Source of the DNA: Chlamydiales bacterium
Lineage (GTDB): Bacteria > Chlamydiota > Chlamydiia > Chlamydiales > Criblamydiaceae
Direction of reading: 5' to 3'
NCBI GenBank assembly: GCA_024233575.1
Contig: JACKPN010000002.1
Location: forward strand, 62,001-126,000
Length of the DNA: 64,000 bases
The translations under genes and the position numbers were made by a program. Below, piece after piece: positions 46,106 to 55,300 of this stretch. Numbering within the stretch: the first letter of the stretch is position 1; every line of letters begins with the position of its first letter. Below the pieces are notes generated by a model, which worked only from the letters and a program-made list of their open reading frames with translations, had not been told where the DNA came from and did no database searches.

Positions 46106-46136
46106 ATATTAAGGAATCACGTAACGTGAGGGTCAA
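46106..46136 (-). promoter_or_regulatory. MerR-type promoter with 19-base spacer and operator
   Basis: Reading toward the regulator gene: TTGACC (46131-46136), a 19-base spacer, then TAATAT (46106-46111). The spacer contains the palindrome TCACGT-T-ACGTGA. A spacer of 19 rather than 17 bases with a central dyad is the hallmark of MerR-activated promoters, so the regulator likely activates its own gene. Confidence 0.8.
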
Positions 46137-46192
46137 GAGATTTTCTTTTGCACCCTAAAAAAGATGATTTTTCATGAAATCTAGCTCAATCC

Positions 46193-46221
46193 TTGACAAA
46201 TAAATGTCACTCAGTTACATT
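46193..46221 (+). promoter_or_regulatory. Promoter/operator of the toxin-antitoxin pair
   Basis: TTGACA (46193-46198), a 17-base spacer and TACATT (46216-46221). The inverted repeat AATGT (46203-46207) and ACATT (46217-46221) overlaps the -10 box and could bind the antitoxin for autorepression. Confidence 0.5.
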
Positions 46222-46244
46222 TAGAGTAAATAAAGGTTATAGCC

Positions 46245-46565
46245 TTGCCATCGAAAAGACCGAAAAAGATTGAACACCTCATCGAACGTATCAAAAGCTG
46301 TATTGCCTCGGGCGCATATCGAGATACTTTTCATGCGGCTTTGAGAAAGAATGAGAGAAACATCACCTTACCTGAGATTATCCATGTGTTAACGACGGGA
46401 AGGCATGAAAAAGGCAAAGACCGCTTTGATGAAGCTTTTAATGCATGGAACTATGCAGTAAGGGGGCAAACCGTGGACGGATTGGATTTAAGGGTCATCG
46501 TATCGTTTGATGACGAAAGAGACCTTTTGATAATAACAGCCTTTTATATTGAGCGGAGGCGCTAA
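46245..46565 (+). CDS. DUF4258-type toxin candidate
   Basis: A 106-residue protein starting at TTG 46245 behind an AAAGG site, because an in-frame stop lies 18 bases upstream. The pattern YRDTFHAALRKNERNITLPEIIHVLTTGRHEKGKDRF ... WNYAVRGQTVDGLDLRVIVSFDDERDLLIITAF is typical of the DUF4258/RelE-like small toxins, with a conserved H, an R and the beta-sheet end. A helix-turn-helix protein follows 4 bases later, giving the toxin-first order of HigBA/MqsRA systems. Target is probably mRNA or the ribosome, by family analogy. Confidence 0.75.
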   Translation: MPSKRPKKIEHLIERIKSCIASGAYRDTFHAALRKNERNITLPEIIHVLTTGRHEKGKDRFDEAFNAWNYAVRGQTVDGLDLRVIVSFDDERDLLIITAFYIERRR

Positions 46566-46569
46566 GAAG

Positions 46570-47031
46570 ATGAAAAAACAAAAAGTTGAAAAAGAAGTTG
46601 TTTATGAAGGACTAGGATTTCCTATTATCCTGCGCAATGCTCCAATGATAGAGCTGCGAGGAGTCTGGACCCTAGATATTGACCTCAATATCTTGCAGAA
46701 GATTGTTCTATTGGCTCTTGCTCATCATCCGTCTGACATGACCGGAAATCAAATACGCTTTGTTCGTAATTGGCTTGAGCTAACTCAGACCGATTTTGGT
46801 AAACTTTTTGGCGTGACCCATCCAGCTGTCGTGAAGTGGGAAAAAACGGGAAACAAAGGCTCCAAGATGAACCTGACAACACAAAGAGATTTGAGACTTT
46901 GGCTTCTTGACCAGTTGCTATCCAAAGATGATGATTTTCGAAGAGCTTTTAAAATCATACACATGACTGACTATTCTCAGCCGATAGAACCTCTAGAATT
47001 TGATGTTCCTACAGACCTTGTAGCTGTTTAG
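46570..47031 (+). CDS. MqsA/HigA-type antitoxin
   Basis: About 153 residues from ATG 46570, which has GGAGG ten bases upstream; a TTG at 46549 would overlap the toxin gene. Residues about 65-105 form an HTH of the MqsA/XRE type: GNQIRFVRNWLELTQTDFGKLFGVTHPAVVKWEKTG. The N-terminal part is strand-rich and lacks a zinc-binding cysteine set, unlike true MqsA. It should bind the toxin and the operator at 46203-46221. Confidence 0.78.
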   Translation: MKKQKVEKEVVYEGLGFPIILRNAPMIELRGVWTLDIDLNILQKIVLLALAHHPSDMTGNQIRFVRNWLELTQTDFGKLFGVTHPAVVKWEKTGNKGSKMNLTTQRDLRLWLLDQLLSKDDDFRRAFKIIHMTDYSQPIEPLEFDVPTDLVAV

Positions 47032-47069
47032 AAATACTTTCAAAACTTCCGAAGAGTTTCCAAAGTATT

Positions 47070-47492
47070 TCACCTTCCACGTTTTTTCTGCTTTTTTTTC
47101 TGTTGTCTCATAGCAAACTGCTCATCTGTGCGAGCTTGTTTCTGGGCGCTGCTGACTTTTTTTCTTTCCTTCTTCTTTTTCTCAAGCTCCTCTCTCATAT
47201 AGTCTTGCGCTAAAGTTGAAGGACGAGTAGTGTCTTTTATTTTTTCCATTTCTCGGCGTACTTCCCTCTGAACTCTTTTTGGGTTTTTTCTCTGGATTTG
47301 TACATCAATGTTGCGCGCTTCTCCAAAATTTAGCTCTTGGTAATTATTCAGAACAAAATCGTAAATCTCAGGGTCAGAGGGCTCACCACCAAAAATATGT
47401 CGTGCAACTGCATAACCCTCTTTATCTGTTCGCTCAAAAGTCCCCACCCAGAACCGTTTTTCAAAAAATATTGTAGCTTTGATTGTAGCCAT
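47070..47492 (-). CDS. YjdF-like RNA-binding protein (DUF2992)
   Basis: About 140 residues from ATG 47492, where the family start (MATIKATIFFEKRFWVGTFERTD) begins; the longer frame adds 17 atypical residues. The core EGYAVARHIFGGEPSDPEIYDFVLNNYQEL matches the DUF2992/YjdF family, and the tail is extremely Lys/Arg-rich (RQQKKKQKKRGR). YjdF of firmicutes is controlled by an azaaromatic-sensing riboswitch and is linked to resistance to toxic heterocycles. Here it lies behind a MepB gene in one operon, with only 10 bases between them. Confidence 0.8.
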   Translation of the reverse strand: MATIKATIFFEKRFWVGTFERTDKEGYAVARHIFGGEPSDPEIYDFVLNNYQELNFGEARNIDVQIQRKNPKRVQREVRREMEKIKDTTRPSTLAQDYMREELEKKKKERKKVSSAQKQARTDEQFAMRQQKKKQKKRGR

Positions 47493-47502
47493 AAGTTTTT
47501 CT

Positions 47503-48042
47503 TCAACTACTTTTGTGTAATAATTTCTGAACCCTCGAAGCATCGACGGGTCTATCTTTCGAAATTTCTAAAAAATAATCTTTTTGCCATAACTGCGTAT
47601 TCCTAGCCTGTCTACTATCTGTAATAACCCATGGAGGATAGACTCTGATAGCTCTTTTGCCTTCCCTAATACTATTTGAAATAATCCCTTTTTCAACAAA
47701 AGTTGTTTTTGGAAAGAAAAACTGTCCAAATTGCTTTTCATTACGAACACTAAAAATAAAAAAATCTACAGGGTCTCTCATATCGTATGGCTGAATTGGA
47801 CCATTTCCTAATCTTTTCCATATCGTGAAAAAGAACCCGACTTTTTTTGGTGTAATTTTTCCTACCCTAAACTTACATGTCTTGCCATTCAATTGAAAAT
47901 CAAGCGCCCCATAATCAGCACTCTCTTTCTCTATCCGAATATTTGTTGCTTCGAGTCCATTTGGGTCATATGCCAATTGTTGCGCCAACAAAAAGTCTGG
48001 ATGCGCAACATCTAAAAGTGTTTGATTTCTACTACTACTCAT
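47503..48042 (-). CDS. MepB-family protein
   Basis: A 179-residue protein with the MepB pattern: NIRIEKESADYGALDFQLNGKTCKFRVGKITPKKVGFFFTIWKR, PYDMRDPVDFFIFSVRNEKQFGQFFFPK, and GKRAIRVYPPWV. MepB was named for its place in the mepRAB multidrug operon; it is probably a nuclease-fold or binding protein of unknown activity. With TipAS, YjdF and two methyltransferases it gives cassette 1 a toxic-compound theme. Its start lies 20 bases from the recombinase remnant at the cassette boundary. Confidence 0.83.
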   Translation of the reverse strand: MSSSRNQTLLDVAHPDFLLAQQLAYDPNGLEATNIRIEKESADYGALDFQLNGKTCKFRVGKITPKKVGFFFTIWKRLGNGPIQPYDMRDPVDFFIFSVRNEKQFGQFFFPKTTFVEKGIISNSIREGKRAIRVYPPWVITDSRQARNTQLWQKDYFLEISKDRPVDASRVQKLLHKSS

Positions 48043-48061
48043 GTACTATTTTTTTGGTTGA

Positions 48062-48250
48062 TTATGCTGCCATTATATCGGGTATTTTTAGTTTACTCCA
48101 ATCAAAAGTTCTGAACTTGTCTCTCCACCTCCAACTGTTTGGACAACCTTCGTAGTCCATCATCATATTAAAGGGTTCATGTACTTGTACTGAAAGACTT
48201 AGGTCTTTCAGTTGCAAGTTCTGAAATACGAAATTCAATAACTGCCGTTA
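48062..48250 (-). pseudogene. 3' stump of a second serine recombinase crossing attachment site 2
   Basis: Read in reverse, the DNA encodes RQLLNFVFQNLQLKDLSLS, then VQVHEPFNMMMDYEGCPNS, then WRWRDKFRTFDWSKLKIPD and IMAA before a stop. The first two blocks are nearly identical to the end of the recombinase at 37822. Homology to that gene stops abruptly at about 48250, so the rest of the second recombinase is lost. The last block, left of the core, belongs to the right end of cassette 1. This marks cassette 2 as a separate, formerly autonomous element. Confidence 0.85.
48096..48134 (+). other. Attachment site 2 (junction of cassettes 1 and 2)
   Basis: Left arm CCAATCAAAAGTTCTGAACTTG followed by the exact core TCTCTCCACCTCCAA (48120-48134). 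To the right, about 115 bases match the recombinase side of site 1. The site therefore has the structure of a joined element end-to-end junction (attP-like). Confidence 0.85.
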
Positions 48251-48293
48251 GAAGACCAAAAAAATATGATAACCCCCACACCATACAAAGAAA

Positions 48294-49892
48294 ATGAAGA
48301 TAAGGACGATAAAATTAGTAGGATTTAAACGATTCCATAATTTAAAGATTGATTTGGGTTCTCAACCCAAGAAAGTAGTGGCATTAGTGGGTCCAAATGG
48401 ATGTGGTAAATCCAGCATCTTTGACGCATTTGAAGTATACTCAATCGGCATAAAACCACCGCGTAATCGAAAGGGAGACGATTTCTATTCCAAAGCAGTC
48501 TACTCACCAGGGATAGACGGTAAATACTCTCACAAGACGGCCGTGCAGATTGAAATGTATCCCAAGAGCACCCAGATTACAAAAAAATCTTTCGTTGTTC
48601 GAAGCTCATATAGGTACACCAGTAGTATTAATATGACGAAGGTTGAACAGAAAACAGACATTCTTGAGGACGATAGACGACCGGGTTCAAGTGTTGATCT
48701 AGACTCTAGACTGAGTGACAACTATGAGCGATTGGTTGCTCAGTTATTGGCTTCATTCGATGAAGGGAGCAAAACAGGTAACGAGATTCGAAACGAAATA
48801 ATTGGCAAGATCAATGAGAGTTTATCTTCGGTTCTTGATATTGAAATTTCTTCTCTTGGGTCGATAATGGAACCCAATCAAGGTCGCCTCTTCTTCAGTA
48901 AAGGCACTAGCAAGAAGCTTCCTTACGACAACCTATCATCAGGCGAAAAAGAAGTAGTCGATCTGATAATTGATCTCGTTGTTCGTGAAAAATCCTATGA
49001 TGACACCGTTTATTGCATAGATGAACCCGAACTTCATCTGAACACAAGCATACAACGCAAATTACTGGTTGAAATAGTCAAGCTGATTCCAGAAGGCAAT
49101 CAATTGTGGATCGCAACGCACAGTCTAGGCTTTCTTAGAGCCTTACAAGACGAACTTAGTAACGAGGCTCAAATTATAGACTTTTCAGAGAAGGAAATAG
49201 ATTTCGATTTAAAAGTTGAACTTAGACCAATCAAACCAACGCGCTCAAAATGGCTTTCTATCTTTAGTACAGCTCTTGAAGATTTGACGGGGTTAGTTGG
49301 GCCAGAATTACTCATTTACTGTGAGGGTAAAATTGATGCCGGTCCTAATGGAGAGGAACATGGGTTAGATGCTCAAGTATACAACAATATTTTTGGAGAA
49401 CATCGACATGATGCCTACTTTGTGTCAAGCGGTGGAAGCACACAGCCTGACATATATTCAGCTATTGCTATAAAAGTTCTTTCGAAAGCACTGCGAGATG
49501 TTAACATTCTTCTGTTGAAGGACAAAGATATCCATGGCAGCGGTGCGGAAACAACATACGATGATCGAGAGCTGTGGCTTAGACAACAAACCTTCCATCG
49601 AATGCTCAAGCGAAAAGAAATAGAGAACTATCTTTTTGATTATGAAGTAGTAGTAAGAATAGCTCCTACACTGTCGATCGAAGAACATCAATCAATAGTG
49701 GGAAATTGCAAGACAGATGATGTAAAAAAGCATGCAAGTAAACTCAAGACTGCGTGTGGAATTAATAATGAGATGAGCAATGAGGAGTTTAAGATACACT
49801 TGAGTAAAAAGTTCACGACTGACATGGAAGTCTATAAAGAACTTTTTTCCTGTATATTCGAGAGTGTAAAAATAACTGCAAAACAAGGTTAA
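48294..49892 (+). CDS. AAA ATPase with TOPRIM-like C-terminus (OLD-like)
   Basis: A 532-residue protein. The ATPase head has Walker A LVGPNGCGKSSIF (about 32-44), an ABC-type signature LSSGEKEVVDLI (about 220) and Walker B VYCIDEPELHLN (about 240), followed by IATHSLGFLRAL. The coil between the halves is short. From about 340 a TOPRIM-like domain is suggested by LLIYCEGKIDAG (acidic E) and VNILLLKDKDIHG (D-x-D). OLD-family ATPase-nucleases act in phage defence, alone or with a partner (Gabija GajA, PARIS AriA, retron effectors). The next gene starts 4 bases after its stop and is a likely partner. Confidence 0.82.
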   Translation: MKIRTIKLVGFKRFHNLKIDLGSQPKKVVALVGPNGCGKSSIFDAFEVYSIGIKPPRNRKGDDFYSKAVYSPGIDGKYSHKTAVQIEMYPKSTQITKKSFVVRSSYRYTSSINMTKVEQKTDILEDDRRPGSSVDLDSRLSDNYERLVAQLLASFDEGSKTGNEIRNEIIGKINESLSSVLDIEISSLGSIMEPNQGRLFFSKGTSKKLPYDNLSSGEKEVVDLIIDLVVREKSYDDTVYCIDEPELHLNTSIQRKLLVEIVKLIPEGNQLWIATHSLGFLRALQDELSNEAQIIDFSEKEIDFDLKVELRPIKPTRSKWLSIFSTALEDLTGLVGPELLIYCEGKIDAGPNGEEHGLDAQVYNNIFGEHRHDAYFVSSGGSTQPDIYSAIAIKVLSKALRDVNILLLKDKDIHGSGAETTYDDRELWLRQQTFHRMLKRKEIENYLFDYEVVVRIAPTLSIEEHQSIVGNCKTDDVKKHASKLKTACGINNEMSNEEFKIHLSKKFTTDMEVYKELFSCIFESVKITAKQG

Positions 49893-49896
49893 TCTT

Positions 49897-50916
49897 ATGG
49901 ATTATTTTTATTTCGATACAGGATTGCATAGATTCTTAAGCAAACAACATGATTCTTCAGACCAAAAAAGACAAGTGAACGATCTAATTTTGTCCCTTAG
50001 GGATATCTCCGGAATTGATCTTTATTCAGGATTCAAGCCTGTATGGGCACCGGGTCTATATCTCGAGCGCATACATCTGGGATCGAAGTTGCTCAAGGGT
50101 ATCATCGAAAAGACGAGCCATACCGAAGTAACAGACCCTCTCAATGATAATCAAGTCGATGATTTATTTACTCGTATTAGGGATAACGTCGACAAAATTG
50201 TTGATGCTATCCTTGAAAAGCACTTACCCCTCCCATGCGTGCCTTCCAATATGATAGGTTACGTGGGAGGAATTCTAGTTGAAGATCTAAATGACCGTTA
50301 TTCTGACGACGAAAAAGAGTTGCTTACCAGCGTTTGTCTCAAAGCAGAAGCAACTCAACAAGTTCTTCTTAACAAGCTCAAAGGAACTTCTAACAATAAA
50401 GCAAGTTTTCAAAAGATTGTCTTTCATTCCTGTATAAAGGGTTTTTTTCAAGAGTACTTTTCTATAAAAAGAGACATCAATTTATCTCGCTTGATGCTTA
50501 CCTATTCCTCTATTGCTAAGGGAATCGAAAAAAACTCAAAGCCTGGCCGAAATGGCGAGGAAAAAAGGTTAATAGATCCGAATAAGGATATTGCAGATGG
50601 GGAGCTCATACATCTTGCCACTTTTGGGACCTGGGTCAATGGGGAACTAGCTCCAGTGAATGCGGTGACCTTTGATTCCCTAAGCGAGATTAGAAATCGC
50701 CTACGCGCATTGAAATCCATCTCAGCTTGGGTTTCAGCAAACCAGGAAGAGAGCTTCCCGTTTCAATGGGGTAAAGTTTATTGCGTAGACGAATCCTCAC
50801 ATGAAATATCAGTCATAACAGTTGAGGAGCTAGATCTTGAACCTTGGGTCTTTATAAGCAGTTCAGATGATGCCTTGGCACTGCTGCGTCATGAAAAAGT
50901 TGACCACACAACCTAA
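49897..50916 (+). CDS. Partner protein of the OLD-like ATPase, possibly PIN-like
   Basis: A 339-residue protein with no firm family. It begins MDYFYFDTGLHRFL, with an early aspartate in a strand as in PIN nucleases. The C-terminal half has KDIADGELIHLATFGTWVNGE, then NAVTFDSLSEIRNRLRAL, reminiscent of the D...(E/D)..H-x-A...T-x-D end of PIN domains. The middle is helical. It is tightly linked to the ATPase gene (4 bases). PIN-like RNase activity is a hypothesis from motif order only. Confidence 0.6.
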   Translation: MDYFYFDTGLHRFLSKQHDSSDQKRQVNDLILSLRDISGIDLYSGFKPVWAPGLYLERIHLGSKLLKGIIEKTSHTEVTDPLNDNQVDDLFTRIRDNVDKIVDAILEKHLPLPCVPSNMIGYVGGILVEDLNDRYSDDEKELLTSVCLKAEATQQVLLNKLKGTSNNKASFQKIVFHSCIKGFFQEYFSIKRDINLSRLMLTYSSIAKGIEKNSKPGRNGEEKRLIDPNKDIADGELIHLATFGTWVNGELAPVNAVTFDSLSEIRNRLRALKSISAWVSANQEESFPFQWGKVYCVDESSHEISVITVEELDLEPWVFISSSDDALALLRHEKVDHTT

Positions 50917-51102
50917 CCCTCCTCAATCAAAGGTTCCAAACTTCTGTCATTATTTGAGTTTAAAATAATCTATATGAAATGTGATAAATTGAAATTTTTA
51001 TTTTCAAGATGTAATAACGTTAATTTATAAAAACTGTTGTTATAGTAAATAATATAAGATTCAATTATGCTGTATCGAACGTGTTTCAAACTTGAGATTA
51101 TA

Positions 51103-52341
51103 ATGAAAATCCTTCACACAGCAGACTGGCATTTAGGAAGATCGCTTTACGGAAGAAAACGGTATGATGAGTTTTCAGAATTTCTGGATTGGTTAAGCAA
51201 AACTATTCAAGATGAAGGGGTAGATGCACTACTTGTTGCGGGCGATATTTTCGATACGTGTACCCCTAGCAATCGAGCGCAACAACTTTATTACCGCTTC
51301 CTTTGCAAGGTTTCCGCATCCCGCTGTCGTCATGTTGTGATTATTGGTGGTAATCACGATTCGCCATCATTTTTAGATGCTCCAAAGGAATTGCTGCATG
51401 CACTGAATGTATACGTGGTTGGTTCCATGACTGAAGCCTTGGAGAACGAAGTGGTCGTTCTTTATGACGATAAACGCCCGGAAGCTATCGTCTGTGCAGT
51501 ACCCTATTTGAGAGATAAGGATATCCGTTCTGTGGAGCCCGGTGAAACAATAGATGATAAAAATAGCAAACTCGTTGAGGGGCTCAAACAACATTACGTC
51601 GATGTATGTAGAATAGCAGAGGACAAACGAGAAGAGTTTTATAATTCGGGTTATGCCGGTATTCCCATTATTGGTATGGGACATCTCTTCACGGCTGGTG
51701 GGAAAACTGTCGAAGGTGATGGAGTCCGAGAACTTTATGTTGGGTCATTAGCACATGTGGGTAAGGAAGTCTTTCCTTCTTCAATGGATTATCTTGCCCT
51801 TGGTCATCTTCACGTTCCCCAAGTCGTAGGTGGTGCCGAACATATTCGGTATAGCGGATCACCTATACCGATGGGATATGGTGAAGCGACACAAGAAAAA
51901 AAAGTTGTGCTTATCGAGTTTAACAGCATCACACCACATATTCAGGAACTTTCGGTTCCATGTTTTCAGGAGCTTGTTCGTATTGAAGGTTCTCTGGATG
52001 ATATCCATGCCAATCTGGAAGAGCTCAAAAAGGAAGAAAGCTCAGCATGGCTTGAGATCGAATACACCGGCAGCGACATAATCGGCAATCTACGCGAGAT
52101 GCTCGATGAGGCTATGGGCGACTCGGCCATGGAAATCCGTCGAATTAAGAACCGGCGTGTCATGAATAGGGTGATCAGTACGGTCGCGGAAGATGAAACC
52201 CTCGATGATCTGAATGCCGGGGATGTTTTTACCCGCTGTCTGGATGCCTTTGAGGTACCGGACGAAGACCGTGAGGAACTGACGGTCTCATATAACGAAA
52301 TAATCAAGTCTCTCCATGAAGAAGACGTCAACGCGGAATAA
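51103..52341 (+). CDS. sbcD: Exonuclease subunit SbcD (Mre11-like)
   Basis: About 412 residues from ATG 51103; the ATG at 51067 would add 12 residues before the conserved start MKILHTADWHLGRSLYG. The calcineurin-like phosphoesterase motifs are present: D-W-H (residues 8-10), LVAGDIFDT, GGNHDSP and LGHLHVPQ. The C-terminal capping domain is complete. With SbcC it forms an ATP-dependent nuclease that opens hairpins and processes DNA ends, and is often used against foreign DNA. It is 12 bases upstream of sbcC and separated from the OLD-like pair by about 190 bases. Confidence 0.95.
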   Translation: MKILHTADWHLGRSLYGRKRYDEFSEFLDWLSKTIQDEGVDALLVAGDIFDTCTPSNRAQQLYYRFLCKVSASRCRHVVIIGGNHDSPSFLDAPKELLHALNVYVVGSMTEALENEVVVLYDDKRPEAIVCAVPYLRDKDIRSVEPGETIDDKNSKLVEGLKQHYVDVCRIAEDKREEFYNSGYAGIPIIGMGHLFTAGGKTVEGDGVRELYVGSLAHVGKEVFPSSMDYLALGHLHVPQVVGGAEHIRYSGSPIPMGYGEATQEKKVVLIEFNSITPHIQELSVPCFQELVRIEGSLDDIHANLEELKKEESSAWLEIEYTGSDIIGNLREMLDEAMGDSAMEIRRIKNRRVMNRVISTVAEDETLDDLNAGDVFTRCLDAFEVPDEDREELTVSYNEIIKSLHEEDVNAE

Positions 52342-52352
52342 AGAGGCAGACT

Positions 52353-55300
52353 ATGAAGATACTTGAACTCAGATTCAAAAACCTCAACTCCCTCTATGGC
52401 GAATGGGTCATAGACTTCACCGATCCTGAATATGTTTCCAACGGTATCTTTGCCTTGACCGGTCCTACCGGCGCGGGCAAGTCGACGATTCTTGATGCGA
52501 TCTGTCTGGCCCTTTATGGAGCTACACCCCGACTTGGGAAAATCACCAAGAGCGGAAACGAGATAATGTCCCTCCAGGCAGGAGAATGCTATGCCGAGGT
52601 AGTGTTTGAATCCCAGGCTGGGCGGTTCCGTTGCCACTGGGAACAGCGCCGAGCGCGGAAAAAGGCTGAAGGCAAGCTGCAGGATCAGGAACACCAGATT
52701 GTGGATGCTGATACGGGCAAACCTATCGAAACCAAAAAGAGTCTTGTCGGTGGTGTCATTGAAGAAAAAACCGGGATGGATTTTGACCGTTTTACCCGCT
52801 CAATTTTGCTAGCACAAGGCGGATTCGATACCTTCCTAAAGGCTGACGTTGAACAGAAATCCAAGATACTTGAGCAGATTACCGGCACCGAAATTTATTC
52901 GGAAATTTCACGCCGGATACATGAACGTCAGCGTGACGAGCGGGAAAAGCTGAACCTTCTGCTTGCCGAAACATCTGGCATTGTGATCATGGAGCCAGAA
53001 CAGGAAAAAGAAATTCAAGAGGACCTCAGGGTCAAGCAAAAACAGGAGACTGAGCTTGCTGGTAAATTAACCGAAACAAGCAAATTAATCACATGGCTAA
53101 CCAACATTGAGAACCTGAAAAAGGATATTCTCAGCCTTACCGATGATGCTGTCAAGCTGATGGTCGATGCCGAGGCGTTCAAATCGGAACGAGCCAAACT
53201 TGAGCAGGCCGTCCAAGCTGCATCACTCGAAGGAAAATACGCGACACTCACATCATTTCGTAAGCAGCAGACTGACGATCAGACCTCCTTGAAAACGGAT
53301 GAAGCCACACTTCCTGAACTTGAAACCTCGGCAAAAACACAAACTGAGGCGCTTAGGGCTGCCGAATTGCTCACCCTCAAATCTAAAGAGAACCTGAAAG
53401 CGGCAGTCCCGCTGATCCAGGAAATTCGTTCGCTTGACCAAAAGATTGTGGAACTGACAAAGGCTGTATCAGAAGGTGCTGATGTCTATAGTAAGGAGGC
53501 CTCAAGGGTTGAGGTAGATAAACAGGCTCGGGTGAAGGAACAGGAAAAACAGACTGCCGCAGAGAAAACACTGAAAGCCGCAGAGCTGTATCTTAAAGAG
53601 AATGCGCAGGATGAATGGTTGATCAGTGGTCTCGCCGGTGTTGAAGAACAGTTGAGAAACCTAATCGCTAAACAACAGGAGATCACACAGAAAGAATCCG
53701 ATTTAAAAAAAGTCGCTGCGACTGTAGTAGAGGCCACAAAAAAATTAGAGGCAGCCGTCAAGCAATGTTCTCTGAATAAACAAGAATTGAAGACTGCAAG
53801 TAAAAATCTTCAGCAAGGCAAGGATGCTTTAAGCAAATTGCTGGGTGACAAACTACTTCGGGAATATCGCGTTGAGAAGGAGACCCTTCTTCGTGAAATG
53901 GCTTTTATCAAGAAAATCGAGGAGCTTGAAGATCATCGGGCCAAGTTGGAAGACGGCAAACCTTGTCCACTCTGTGGCTCGATTGAACATCCCTTTGCCG
54001 AGGGGAATGTTCCGGTTCCCGATGAAATCGAGCAGAAGATAGAATCGCTGACTAAACTAATCAACACAGCAGACGAACAGGAAGCCGCTATCAAAAAATT
54101 GGAACAGGCAGAAAACACTGCCCGTGAAAATCTGAATGATAGTGAGAAGTTGGAAACAGAAGCCGCCAATAACAAGAAGGCCGCTGAAAAAACGCTCAAG
54201 GAATTAAAGGAAACCCTCTCGAAGTTTCGGACCGGCTTTGAGCAACTCAAACTGGCAGTTTCAGGGAAACTTCAGCCACTTGGTATTACCGAAATACCGG
54301 AGTCAGAAGTCGAGTCACTGCTTGAATCCCTCAAATCAAGACTTAAGGCATGGCAGGAACAGGAGAAACTAAAGACCGACATCGAAAAGAAGATCGCTGA
54401 CATCAACAGCGAGGCGAAGCGTCTTGATGCGGTGATTGAAGAACGGGTCAAGGCTCTGACTGAAAAGCAGGAAAATTTGGAACGGCTGAAAAAAGAACTG
54501 GCCGACGGAACAAAAAAGCGAAAGCAATTGTATGGTGACAAAAAGCCTGATGCGGAAGAAGGTCACCTGAACAAAGCTATTGACGATGCTGAGAAGACAG
54601 AGAAGAAAACCAGAGACCTGAATGCTGAACTTCAGCAGAAACTGACAAGGGCGAAGACCAATATTGAAGCCCTGAAAAAGCGCATCAAGCAAAGAACACC
54701 TGAACTGGAAAAAGCGGAAGTTGACTTTTCGGTCGCTCTGGCTCCGGCTGGTTTTATAGATGAAAAATCCTTCCTCGATGCCAGACTGTCTCACGAAGAA
54801 CGGGAATCTTTATCCTCCAAGGCAAAGGAGTTGGATAATGCGGAGACAGAGCTCAAAGCGAAACAGAAAGACCGGGGGGCGCGTCTGGATAAGGAGACCG
54901 CCAAAAAGCTCACTGATAAGACTCTGGATGAGCTGAACCCGCAGTTAAAAGAATATGAAGAATCTCTGAAGCAGTTGCGTGAAGTCATTGGTGGCCTCAA
55001 AGACCGCTTGAGTGAACATGCGGGAGCTAAAGAACGGATAAAAGAGAAGCAGTCCATCATCGAAACTCAGAAAAAAGAGTGCCATCGTTGGGAGAAGTTG
55101 CATGGCCTTATTGGTTCAGTTGACGGGAAAAAGTACCGAAACTTTGCTCAGGGACTAACCTTTGAATTGATGGTTTCCCATGCTAACCGACAGCTGGAAA
55201 AAATGACAGACCGCTATCTGCTGATCCGTGATGAACAACAGCCGCTGGAACTGAACGTCGTGGACAACTATCAAGCGGGTGAAATCCGGTCAACTAAAAA

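Noticed and set aside
51966..52694. 242-codon reverse frame across sbcD/sbcC
   Set aside because: Antisense shadow of two clearly identified genes; serine/arginine-rich composition is typical of such shadows.
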